From Ignavibacteriota bacterium (lineage in GTDB: Bacteria; Bacteroidota; Ignavibacteria; UBA10030; UBA6906), in the NCBI GenBank assembly GCA_016209805.1, contig JACQVJ010000161.1, positions 1 through 7,330 on the forward strand: DNA of 7,330 bases, read 5' to 3'. The position numbers were made by a program, and so were the translations under genes. The notes below the pieces were generated by a model, which saw only the letters and a program-made list of their open reading frames with translations, made no database searches and was not told the origin of the DNA. Below, in pieces: positions 1 to 6,966 of this stretch (position 1 is the stretch's first letter; the number at the start of each line of letters is the position of its first letter).

Positions 1-204
1 GAATGGCCCTGCAATCGTATCCGACCGTCCGACGATGTCCAGCTTCCCATTGTAGTTCACATCGGCAAAGCCGCCGATCAAGCTGAGTCGCTCAATCGTT
101 GCCCGCAGCCCCATCACGAATGTGGAGTCGCATGAGCTGGAGCGTGAGAGATCAGACGAGAACATTGCGATCAAGAAGGTCAAAGAGAGGAAAGCCTTGT
201 GCAT
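1..204 (-). CDS. Secreted protein with FG-GAP/VCBS-like repeat, N-terminal part (cut by window edge)
   Basis: An open frame starts at an ATG whose first base is at 204 and runs leftward off the window without a stop, giving 68 residues. The N-terminus looks like a signal peptide: MHK, then a hydrophobic core at about residues 4-15 (AFLSLTFLIAMF), then a polar Ser-rich stretch with Cys25. The sequence before Cys25 (SSSC) is a poor lipobox, so signal peptidase I cleavage is at least as likely as lipidation. Residues 48-56 (DVNYNGKLD) have the D-x-N-x-x-G-x-x-D spacing of calcium-binding loops in FG-GAP/VCBS propeller repeats and dockerins, and they continue with IVGRSD as in FG-GAP repeats. Only one repeat is visible, so the family call is tentative. 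The start is supported by an AGGAGG four bases upstream. It is transcribed divergently from the citrate synthase gene. Function is unknown; location is probably the envelope or outside the cell. Confidence 0.7.
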   Translation of the reverse strand, partial: MHKAFLSLTFLIAMFSSDLSRSSSCDSTFVMGLRATIERLSLIGGFADVNYNGKLDIVGRSDTIAGPF

Positions 205-208
205 ACAG

Positions 209-214
209 CCTCCT
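209..214 (-). promoter_or_regulatory. Ribosome binding site of the minus-strand secreted protein
   Basis: CCTCCT on the plus strand reads AGGAGG on the minus strand, a full Shine-Dalgarno core four bases before the ATG at 204. It is the strongest ribosome binding site in the window, and it supports a coding frame that the window edge truncates. Confidence 0.7.
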
Positions 215-255
215 ATGCAATAACTCAGACGGGAGAACCTGAATCACTCAACAGG

Positions 256-284
256 AACATAACAAAGAATTGAAGGGAAAGCAA
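256..284 (-). promoter_or_regulatory. Candidate promoter for the minus-strand secreted protein
   Basis: Read on the minus strand, TTGCTT (279-284) and TATGTT (256-261) are separated by exactly 17 bases, a sigma70-like arrangement. The -35 matches consensus at its first three bases and the -10 at four of six. Transcription would begin near 249, leaving a leader of about 45 nt before the ATG at 204. This was found by eye in an AT-rich stretch and no transcript evidence is available. Confidence 0.35.
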
Positions 285-321
285 GAAGCGGAATGTTCGT
301 CGCCACCTCAACCGCGTCGCG

Positions 322-352
322 TTGACTTTGCCTCACCTTTTTTTTAAGTTTG
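322..352 (+). promoter_or_regulatory. Candidate promoter for the citrate synthase operon
   Basis: TTGACT (322-327) is followed by TAAGTTTG (345-352). The second element fits the Bacteroidota -7 pattern TAnnTTTG exactly, and the TTG lies 20 bases upstream, close to the spacing of the -33 element in that phylum. As a classical sigma70 promoter it has a 5/6 -35 box and a weak -10 (TAAGTT) at 17 bases. Transcription would start near 358, giving a leader of about 125 nt before the ATG at 483. The 10-base palindrome GCGTCGACGC (355-364) falls at the predicted start site and could be an operator, although nothing else supports that. Confidence 0.4.
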
Positions 353-482
353 TTGCGTCGACGCTCGTTGAAAATTGAAACAAGGCAAGGAGACAGAATC
401 CGGAGAGGAGAAGTTTTGCTCATTCCCTGTTCTCTTGTGTGCGGCCTTCCTTTTTCACCCCTTTTCGATAACAACATATTGT

Positions 483-1640
483 ATGGACAAGGAAAGATTC
501 CTCGGTCAAGCATCTTTTGCGAAAGGCCTCGAAGACGTCATAGTCTGTGAGAGCAAGATCGGCTACGTTGACGGTGCGAAAGGTTGGCTGGTGTATCGAG
601 GATATGAGATTGCAGATCTCGTTAAGTGCTCAACATTCGAAGAGACCGCCTACCTGACGATCTTCGGCAAACTGCCGCGTGGCGCGGAGCTTGAGGAGTT
701 CACGTCAAAACTCTCCTCGTATCGAAGTCTTCCGGAGCCCGTCCACAGAATCATCCGGGAACTTCCGCAGGATGGAAACGCCATGGCCTCCTTGCGAACC
801 GCGTTCTCTGCACTCGGCAGTTACGACAACACAGGGGACAGATTTGATCACAGTGCCTGGACAGAGATCGGGATCAAGCAGGTGGCGCAAATGGGCACTG
901 CCGTGGGAGCAATTGCCCGACACCGCAAGGGCCTCTCTCCGCTCGTGCCCGACTCCTCACTCTGCTATACGGCGAATCTCCTCTATATGATCAGTGGTCG
1001 CAAACCGGATGATCGGATGACGAAGGTGATGGACGCGGCAATGATTCTTCACATCGACCACGAAATGAATGCCTCCACATTCGCAAGCATGGCGGTCGCC
1101 TCGTCGCTCGCCGATATGTACTCCGCAATCACGGCTGGTCTGGCAAGCCTGAAAGGCCCCTTGCACGGTGGCGCCAATGAAACGGTGCTGCGCATGCTCC
1201 TCGAGATCGGTGTGGCCGACCGGGCGGATGCCTATCTTGATGACATGTTCGCACGAAAGAAAAAGATCAGCGGGTTCGGCCATCGCGTATACAAGACGTA
1301 CGACCCACGGGCGGTTATCCTGAAGAAGTTTGCCGACGAGGTCTCGGCCACGAATGGTACGCGGCATCTCTACGAGATCGCTCAGAAAGTCGAGGAACGA
1401 GTAGTAAAGCAGTATGGCGGGAAAGGGATATTCCCCAATGTTGATTTCTTCTCGGGGATCATCTACTATAGTTACGGCATTGATCCGGGGCTGTTCACGC
1501 CGTTGTTTGCAGCGAGCCGTGTGGTGGGCTGGGTTGCCCGGATCCTTGAATACCTCAAGGACAACAGGTTATTCAGACCCCGCGCTCTGTACACGGGCGA
1601 TCTCGTTGCATCGTATACCCCGCTCAGCGAACGCGTTTGA
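483..1640 (+). CDS. gltA: Citrate synthase, type I
   Basis: This enzyme condenses acetyl-CoA and oxaloacetate to citrate, the entry step of the TCA cycle, in the cytoplasm. The 385-residue product has the length of the short, dimeric type found in Gram-positive bacteria and archaea. The catalytic triad is present: His228 in GPLHGG, His267 in GFGHRVYK and Asp321 in NVDFFSG. Arg268 and Arg346 (AASRVVGW) fit substrate-binding arginines, and LHIDHEMNAS at 189-198 is a family signature. The frame stays open upstream to a TTG at 375, but that would add 36 atypical residues, so the ATG at 483 was chosen because family similarity begins just after it. No clear Shine-Dalgarno precedes it. It is the first gene of a run with the HIT gene (6-nt gap) and icd. 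A 2-methylcitrate synthase (PrpC) is the main alternative; the icd neighbour and the absence of prpB/prpD favour citrate synthase. Confidence 0.93.
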   Translation: MDKERFLGQASFAKGLEDVIVCESKIGYVDGAKGWLVYRGYEIADLVKCSTFEETAYLTIFGKLPRGAELEEFTSKLSSYRSLPEPVHRIIRELPQDGNAMASLRTAFSALGSYDNTGDRFDHSAWTEIGIKQVAQMGTAVGAIARHRKGLSPLVPDSSLCYTANLLYMISGRKPDDRMTKVMDAAMILHIDHEMNASTFASMAVASSLADMYSAITAGLASLKGPLHGGANETVLRMLLEIGVADRADAYLDDMFARKKKISGFGHRVYKTYDPRAVILKKFADEVSATNGTRHLYEIAQKVEERVVKQYGGKGIFPNVDFFSGIIYYSYGIDPGLFTPLFAASRVVGWVARILEYLKDNRLFRPRALYTGDLVASYTPLSERV

Positions 1641-1646
1641 CAAACA

Positions 1647-2057
1647 ATGGACTGTGTCTTCTGCAAGATAGTACGCCATGAACTCCCCGCGGAAATCTTG
1701 TATGAAAACGACAAGGTCATTGCGATCCTTGACATCAACCCGATTCACTATGGCCACGCGCTTGTCATCCCCAAGACGCACTGCCTCGATTTCCTCTCCG
1801 TAAAGGAATCCGACCTGCACGACGTGCTCCATGTGACGCAGAAGGTCGCCCGCGCGATTGTCACAACGCTGAAGCTCGAAGGGTTCAATATCTTTTCGAA
1901 CAACGGAAGGATCGCAGGCCAGTCGGTGTTTCATTTTCACATGCATATCACGCCGCGGTATCCGGATGACAATATAAAGTTTGTACTCCAACTAAAATCA
2001 TACGACGGCGGAGCAATGGCCGAGTACGCCGATAAGATCCGCCATCACATTCTTTAG
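1647..2057 (+). CDS. HIT (histidine triad) family nucleotide hydrolase/transferase
   Basis: The 136-residue protein is a complete, standard-length member of the HIT superfamily. These enzymes cleave nucleoside phosphoramidates, acyl-adenylates or dinucleoside polyphosphates through a covalent nucleotidyl-histidine. The signature HFHMHI at 96-101 (His96, His98, His100) ends the domain core; His98 would be the nucleophile by family analogy. The N-terminal CVFC (Cys3, Cys6), together with His45 (PKTHC) and His96, matches the zinc site of the bacterial Hit/HINT subgroup. GHALVIPK at 36-43 is another hallmark. No signal peptide is seen. The ATG lies 6 nt after the citrate synthase stop and 23 nt before icd, so it is almost certainly co-transcribed with both. 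The exact substrate cannot be read from the sequence. Confidence 0.92.
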   Translation: MDCVFCKIVRHELPAEILYENDKVIAILDINPIHYGHALVIPKTHCLDFLSVKESDLHDVLHVTQKVARAIVTTLKLEGFNIFSNNGRIAGQSVFHFHMHITPRYPDDNIKFVLQLKSYDGGAMAEYADKIRHHIL

Positions 2058-2069
2058 TATTGACACTTC

Positions 2070-2075
2070 AGGAGA
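2070..2075 (+). promoter_or_regulatory. Ribosome binding site that fixes the icd start
   Basis: AGGAGA lies five bases before the ATG at 2081, in the gap between the HIT gene and icd. The frame is open back to a TTG at 2060, but that start would place this Shine-Dalgarno inside the coding sequence. The site therefore favours translation from 2081. Confidence 0.75.
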
Positions 2076-2080
2076 ATTCC

Positions 2081-3337
2081 ATGCCATCATACAAAAAACT
2101 CACGCCGCCCCGGAACGGAGATCGCATCTCCGTCGATGCGAGCGGCAAGCTCGCTGTTCCCGACCATCCAATCATTCCCTTCATTGAAGGGGACGGAACA
2201 GGGCCCGACATCTGGCGCGCATCGCAGCGGGTGTTCGATGCGGCTGTCGCCAGAGCGTATAACGGAAAGAAGTCCATTGTCTGGTTCGAGATCTATGCGG
2301 GAGAAAAATCGAACAAGATCTACGGCGAGGGAACGTGGTTACCGGACGATACGCTCGAAGCAATCAGGGAACATATTGTGGCAATCAAAGGTCCATTGAC
2401 AACACCAGTCGGCGGCGGCATTCGTTCCATCAACGTCGCATTGCGGCAGATGCTTGATCTCTACGTGTGCCTGCGTCCCGTGCAATATTTCGAAGGTGTA
2501 CCCTCACCGGTAAAGCACCCGGAAAAAGTTAACATGGTGATCTTCCGCGAAAACACTGAAGACATCTACGCCGGTATTGAGTGGAAGGCTCAAACTCCGG
2601 AGGCGCAGAAGATCGTGAAGTGGCTGCAGACAGAAATGGGAGTGAAGAAGATCCGATTCCCGGAGACGTCGAGCATCGGGATCAAGCCGGTCTCACGTGA
2701 AGGGACGGAACGACTTGTGCGCTCAGCGATCCGCTATGCAATCAAGAGCAACCGAAAGTCGGTGACGCTCGTTCACAAAGGGAACATCATGAAATTCACC
2801 GAAGGAAGCTTCCGCGATTGGGGATACGAGCTGGCCAAACGTGAGTTCAGGAACGAGACTGTTTCGTGGGATGAATGCCAGGGAAATCCGCAGGACGGGA
2901 AAATCCTGATCAAAGATGTCATCGCCGATGCGTTCCTCCAGCAAATCCTCACCCGTCCCTCCGAGTATGACGTGATCGCAACGCTCAACCTGAACGGTGA
3001 CTACATATCGGATGCGCTTGCGGCACAGGTTGGAGGAATCGGTATCGCACCGGGCGGCAACATCAACTTCGAGAGCGGGTATGCAGTGTTCGAAGCAACT
3101 CACGGGACAGCTCCGAAATACGCAGGCCTCGACAAGGTGAACCCGGGCTCACTCATCCTCAGCGGTGAGATGATGATGCAATACCTCGGTTGGAAAGAGG
3201 CAGCCGACTTGATTCTCTCTGCCCTCAATAAGACCATCCATTCAAAAGTTGTAACGTACGACTTTGCCCGACTTATGCAGGGAGCAACGGAAGTGAAATG
3301 CTCTGAGTTCGGCGAAGCAATTGTCAGGAACATGTAA
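2081..3337 (+). CDS. icd: Isocitrate dehydrogenase, NADP-dependent
   Basis: This enzyme oxidatively decarboxylates isocitrate to 2-oxoglutarate with reduction of NADP+, in the cytoplasm. The 418-residue product is close to E. coli Icd (416). The substrate site is intact: Ser116 and Asn118 in [12 protein letters not shown], Arg122, Arg132, Arg156, Tyr163 and Lys233. The metal-binding aspartates fall in NLNGDYISD (Asp307, Asp311). NADP preference is indicated by Lys346-Tyr347 in HGTAPKYAG and by Tyr393 and Arg397, equivalents of the E. coli residues that contact the 2'-phosphate. An NAD enzyme would normally differ at these sites. Ser116 matches the serine that AceK phosphorylates in E. coli, but no aceK is in the window. 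The ATG at 2081 was preferred over an upstream TTG because of its Shine-Dalgarno. It is the last gene of the run and is followed by a strong terminator. Confidence 0.96.
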   Translation: MPSYKKLTPPRNGDRISVDASGKLAVPDHPIIPFIEGDGTGPDIWRASQRVFDAAVARAYNGKKSIVWFEIYAGEKSNKIYGEGTWLPDDTLEAIREHIVAIKGPLTTPVGGGIRSINVALRQMLDLYVCLRPVQYFEGVPSPVKHPEKVNMVIFRENTEDIYAGIEWKAQTPEAQKIVKWLQTEMGVKKIRFPETSSIGIKPVSREGTERLVRSAIRYAIKSNRKSVTLVHKGNIMKFTEGSFRDWGYELAKREFRNETVSWDECQGNPQDGKILIKDVIADAFLQQILTRPSEYDVIATLNLNGDYISDALAAQVGGIGIAPGGNINFESGYAVFEATHGTAPKYAGLDKVNPGSLILSGEMMMQYLGWKEAADLILSALNKTIHSKVVTYDFARLMQGATEVKCSEFGEAIVRNM

Positions 3338-3359
3338 TCTCATTTGGCCTCACATGAGC

Positions 3360-3387
3360 AAGGCGTCCTCGCGACGCCTTTTCTTTT
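3360..3387 (+). terminator. Rho-independent terminator after icd
   Basis: AAGGCGTC (3360-3367) pairs perfectly with GACGCCTT (3373-3380) across a five-base CTCGC loop, giving an 8-bp GC-rich stem, followed by TTCTTTT. It lies 23 nt after the icd stop. It closes the citrate synthase-HIT-icd unit and implies that the cyclase gene downstream has its own promoter. No convincing promoter could be picked in 3388-3483, which otherwise holds nothing recognisable. Confidence 0.9.
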
Positions 3388-3483
3388 CAAGCCAGGTGCC
3401 TTGCCTTTTGGTTTCTCTCCACATACATTGAATGCACATCTTGTGTATACGAATATTCATCCCCCAACACCGGACATGAGGAA

Positions 3484-5421
3484 ATGAAGCCAACGAACTT
3501 TCGCCTCCTGGCCGCGATCATGTTCACCGACATGGTCGGCTACACATTGATGATGCAGGAGAACGAGCAAAAGGCAAAGGAGATTAGAGACAGGCAGCGG
3601 AAAGCCCTTGAAGAGTTGGTGCCGCGACACCGCGGAAGGATACTTCAGTACTACGGCGATGGGACCTTGAGCATATTTAACAGCGCAATTGAAGCAGCAA
3701 AATGCGCCATCGAAGTCCAGCATGAGTTGCAGACCGAGCCGAAAGTCCCGATGCGCATTGGACTTCATACTGCCGATATCGCATATGATGATGAAGGGGT
3801 GTATGGTGACGGCGTGAACATCGCCTCGAGGATTCAGGCCCTGTCAGTGCCCGGCGCAATTCTGATCTCTGACAAGGTCTACGATGAGATCAAGAACCAG
3901 TCATTCTTCAATGCGGTTTCGTTGGGCGAAGTCGAGCTCAAACACGTCAAGCGTCCGGTTGAGATCTACGCTCTCGCCGGCGAAGGTCTCACCGTTCCGA
4001 CTCCTGAACAGATCAAATCGAGAAAGCCCCCCGCGTACAGAAGCGTTGCCGTCCTTCCGTTCGTCAACATGAGCACAGATCCGGAGAATGAGTACTTCAG
4101 CGACGGCATTTCGGAAGAGCTGTTGAACGCGTTGTCTCAGGTCGAAGGTCTGCGTGTCACATCACGGACGTCCTCCTTCGTCTTCAAGGGAAAGAACCAG
4201 GACATCAGGGAAATCGGCCAAAAGCTGAATGTCAGCTCGGTGCTGGAGGGAAGCGTGCGGAAAGCCGGGGATCGGGTTCGTATCACTGCACAGCTCATCA
4301 ATACGGTCGATGGTTATCATATCTGGTCCGAAACATTCGATCGCAAGCTCTCGGACATTTTCGCAATCCAGGATGAGATCTCCCGCAACATCGCAGAAGC
4401 GCTTCGCGAAAAGCTCGCCCCCGGCACGACGAAAGACCATCTCGTAAAACCCCGAACCACAAACATCGAAGCATACAACCTTTATCTCAAATCCAAGTAT
4501 TATTGGAACAAGTGGACGCCGGACAATCATCGAAAATCAATAGGTGTTCTCGAAGAGGCCATAAGGATTGATCCGGACTTTTCGCTCGCGTATTCCGGCC
4601 TCGCAGCGTGCTATGTCGTCCTCGGCACCACAGGACAAATGTCGCCAAAGAAATCCTACCCCAAGGCAAAGGAGTACGCTCAGAAGGCCCTTGCTCTCGA
4701 CGCCGATTTGATGGAGTCCCACCTCTCACTCGCCACCGTAAAGCTTTTCTTTGACTGGAACTTCGAGGGTGCCGAGAGATCGTTCCAAAAAGCTTTGGAA
4801 CTCAATCCCGGTTCAGCCGAAGTCCATCACATCTACGGCATCCATCTATCTCTCATGGGGAAGAAAGAGGAGGCAATCAGCGAGCTCGAAAAAGCCCGGT
4901 CGCTTGATCCGTTGTCGCTTCCCATCAACGATTACCTCGGCGTTGTATACTCTGTCGGCGGTCGGTTTGAAGATGCTGAAAAGGTCTTCCTGAAGAATCT
5001 TGAGCTTGAGCCGAGCTTCCGCTCTTCGAAGAACAATCTCGCCTGGCTCTATCTCGTAAATGGAGAGACGGAAAAAGCGATCGAGATGTTCGAGCAAACT
5101 CGACGCGAGACGGGAGACGAGCTCAAAGGCACAACCCTCCTCGGAGTCGCGTATGCAAAAGGAGGCCGGCTTGAGGAGGCCAGGAAGTGTCTCGATATCC
5201 TCTATCAACGTCAGCAGCGAGACGTCGATGCATCACTGACTCTGGATTTAGCTCTGCTCCATCTTACACTGAATGACCTTGACAAAGCATTTGATTATGT
5301 TGAGGCTGCATACGAAGAAAGACTCGGTGGATTGTTGTTCGTGAGAATAAACCCGATCTGGCAAGACGTACACTCACACCCCCGGTTCCTCGCCTTGATG
5401 AAGAAAATGGGATTTGAATGA
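3484..5421 (+). CDS. Class III adenylate/guanylate cyclase with TolB-like domain and TPR array
   Basis: This 645-residue protein has no signal peptide or membrane segment, so it is probably cytoplasmic. Residues about 8-165 form a class III cyclase domain. The two metal aspartates are present, Asp16 in FTDMVGYT and Asp59 in YYGDGTLSIF, and so are Asn112 and Arg116 in GDGVNIASR, which stabilise the transition state. The fold is thus likely catalytic. The purine-selecting positions are unusual: Gln55 where adenylate cyclases carry Lys, and Gly105 where Asp or Thr is common, so cAMP versus cGMP cannot be decided. Residues about 186-308 resemble the TolB-like domain (SVAVLPFVNMS, YFSDGISEELL, VLEGSVRK). 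Residues about 330-616 carry about seven to eight TPR units, followed by an SHPRF motif near the C-terminus typical of such proteins. LLAAIMFTDMVGY supports the start at 3484, although GAGG sits only two bases before it. Confidence 0.88.
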   Translation: MKPTNFRLLAAIMFTDMVGYTLMMQENEQKAKEIRDRQRKALEELVPRHRGRILQYYGDGTLSIFNSAIEAAKCAIEVQHELQTEPKVPMRIGLHTADIAYDDEGVYGDGVNIASRIQALSVPGAILISDKVYDEIKNQSFFNAVSLGEVELKHVKRPVEIYALAGEGLTVPTPEQIKSRKPPAYRSVAVLPFVNMSTDPENEYFSDGISEELLNALSQVEGLRVTSRTSSFVFKGKNQDIREIGQKLNVSSVLEGSVRKAGDRVRITAQLINTVDGYHIWSETFDRKLSDIFAIQDEISRNIAEALREKLAPGTTKDHLVKPRTTNIEAYNLYLKSKYYWNKWTPDNHRKSIGVLEEAIRIDPDFSLAYSGLAACYVVLGTTGQMSPKKSYPKAKEYAQKALALDADLMESHLSLATVKLFFDWNFEGAERSFQKALELNPGSAEVHHIYGIHLSLMGKKEEAISELEKARSLDPLSLPINDYLGVVYSVGGRFEDAEKVFLKNLELEPSFRSSKNNLAWLYLVNGETEKAIEMFEQTRRETGDELKGTTLLGVAYAKGGRLEEARKCLDILYQRQQRDVDASLTLDLALLHLTLNDLDKAFDYVEAAYEERLGGLLFVRINPIWQDVHSHPRFLALMKKMGFE

Positions 5422-5483
5422 TCCCTTGACGACCTGCGATTATTGATCCCGACCCCCTCCAGCACAGCATCCAATGAACCATC

Positions 5484-6953
5484 ATGAAAGTCGCCCTCGT
5501 TTCTTCTGAAGTTGCGCCGTTCGCAAAAACGGGAGGCCTTGCTGACGTAGCCGGGGCCCTTCCGAAAGCACTCAAGCAAACCGGGTGCGACATCAAAGTC
5601 TTCATGCCAAAATATTCCACCATCGACGAATCAAAGTTCGAGCTCCACTACGAATACTCGATTGGAGAGATGCCGGTAAGGGTTGGCGGAATTCCACGCC
5701 CCGTGCACATTCAACAATCAACACTTCCCGGCAGTACGGTCGATATCTATTTCATCGACTGTCCGCATTTCTTCGACCGCGGAAAAATATATACCGCCGA
5801 TTGGGATGAGGACGAGCGGTTCATTCTCTTCAACAAGGCGGTGATAGAAACACTGCAACGCCTGCAATGGTCGCCCGACGTTGTGCACTGTAACGACTGG
5901 CCGACTGCACTCATTCCCCTTCTTCTCAAGGACAATTATAACTGGGATAGTATGTTTGGGAAGACGGCAAGCATCATGTCGATCCACAACATTGGCTACC
6001 AGGGGCTGTTTCCTCTCGAAACTCTTAGCCGGGCCGAACTCAGGCCTGAGCTCTTTTACCCCGGAGGTCCGCTCGAATTCAACGGCGCCGTCTGCTTCCT
6101 CAAAGCCGGAATTCTCTTCTCCGAAATCATCAGCACTGTCAGCGAGACGTATGCAAAAGAGATTCTCACCCCAGAATATGGGGCCGGGATGGATGCCGTT
6201 CTCGGTTCAAGGGAAGCCGACCTCTCCGGTGTTCTGAACGGCATCGATGTGGATGAGTGGAATCCCCAGACTGATAAACATCTTCCACACAAGTACTCAA
6301 TGAAGAATATGGAGGGAAAGAATAAGAATAAAGAGTACTTGCTGGAACACACAGGGCTGCAATCTCGGAATGATGTCCCGCTTATCGGAATCATCTCACG
6401 CATGGTGGCCCAGAAGGGATTTGACCTGATTGCAGAGTCAGTCCATGAACTCATGGGGATGGATGCACAGTGGATAATCCTCGGAACCGGCGAGGAACGT
6501 TTCGAGAATCTCTTCCGCGCGATTGGTCAGAGTCTCTCGCACAAAGCCTGGGCATACATCGGGTTCAACAACGACCTCGCGCATTTGATCGAAGGTGGCG
6601 CGGACATGTTCCTCATGCCCTCACTTTATGAGCCATGCGGACTCAACCAGATGTACAGTCTTCGCTACGGCACTGTACCGATTGCTCGAAAGACCGGCGG
6701 CCTCGCAGATACGGTGCAGGACTGGCACGAGTATCTCTCGCAGGGGTCTGAAGTGGGAGATGGTTTTTCGTTCAACGATGCCACTGGTTTTGCACTGAGC
6801 AGCACAGTGCGTCGCGCCATTGAGACATTCAAAGACAAGAAGGTTTGGCAGAAAATCCAGGCCAACGGGATGCAGCGCGATTTCTCGTGGACGGCATCGG
6901 CAAAGAAGTATGTCACTCTCTATGAGAATGCCATGGCAAAGCGGCACGCGTAG
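5484..6953 (+). CDS. glgA: Glycogen synthase (ADP-glucose type, GT5)
   Basis: This enzyme transfers glucose from ADP-glucose to the non-reducing end of an alpha-1,4-glucan in the cytoplasm. The 489-residue product is slightly longer than E. coli GlgA (477) and complete. The N-terminal Rossmann domain opens with the family hallmark APFAKTGGLADV; Lys15 of KTGGL contacts the sugar nucleotide. HCNDW (135-139) and HNIGYQG (168-174) follow. In the C-terminal domain, Arg306 and Lys311 (SRMVAQKGFD) fit the nucleotide-sugar phosphate contacts, and Glu383 lies in LYEPCGLNQ before a second KTGGL at 403-407. The start matches the family N-terminus, although no Shine-Dalgarno is visible. It lies 62 nt after the cyclase gene on the same strand with no terminator between them, so read-through is plausible. 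No glgB, glgC or glgP is in the window. Confidence 0.96.
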   Translation: MKVALVSSEVAPFAKTGGLADVAGALPKALKQTGCDIKVFMPKYSTIDESKFELHYEYSIGEMPVRVGGIPRPVHIQQSTLPGSTVDIYFIDCPHFFDRGKIYTADWDEDERFILFNKAVIETLQRLQWSPDVVHCNDWPTALIPLLLKDNYNWDSMFGKTASIMSIHNIGYQGLFPLETLSRAELRPELFYPGGPLEFNGAVCFLKAGILFSEIISTVSETYAKEILTPEYGAGMDAVLGSREADLSGVLNGIDVDEWNPQTDKHLPHKYSMKNMEGKNKNKEYLLEHTGLQSRNDVPLIGIISRMVAQKGFDLIAESVHELMGMDAQWIILGTGEERFENLFRAIGQSLSHKAWAYIGFNNDLAHLIEGGADMFLMPSLYEPCGLNQMYSLRYGTVPIARKTGGLADTVQDWHEYLSQGSEVGDGFSFNDATGFALSSTVRRAIETFKDKKVWQKIQANGMQRDFSWTASAKKYVTLYENAMAKRHA

Positions 6954-6966
6954 CTTCGCGACTTTT

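Noticed and set aside
1569..1991. 140-codon minus-strand frame across the end of citrate synthase and the HIT gene
   Set aside because: It is antisense to two well-conserved genes and has no domain-like sequence. A shadow frame.
2060..2080. TTG at 2060 as the icd start
   Set aside because: It would place the AGGAGA Shine-Dalgarno inside the gene; the ATG at 2081 has proper spacing and yields the normal family length.
3428..3459. TTGAAT with TATACG or TATTCA as a promoter for the cyclase gene
   Set aside because: The spacers are 12 and 20 bases, both outside the usual range, so I could not choose a site although a promoter is expected after the icd terminator.
5426..5454. TTGACG at 5426-5431 as the -35 box of a glgA promoter
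   Set aside because: At 17 bases downstream the sequence is CCGACC, with no -10 character, and the nearest TATTGA is only 9 bases away. No promoter is supported here.
5474..5483. ATG at 5474 as the glgA start
   Set aside because: It is out of frame with glgA; the ATG at 5484 gives the conserved GlgA N-terminus.
6947..6966. CGCG-TAGCTT-CGCG followed by ACTTTT as a glgA terminator
   Set aside because: The stem is only 4 bp, includes coding sequence and the stop codon, and the T-run is four bases. Too weak to call.
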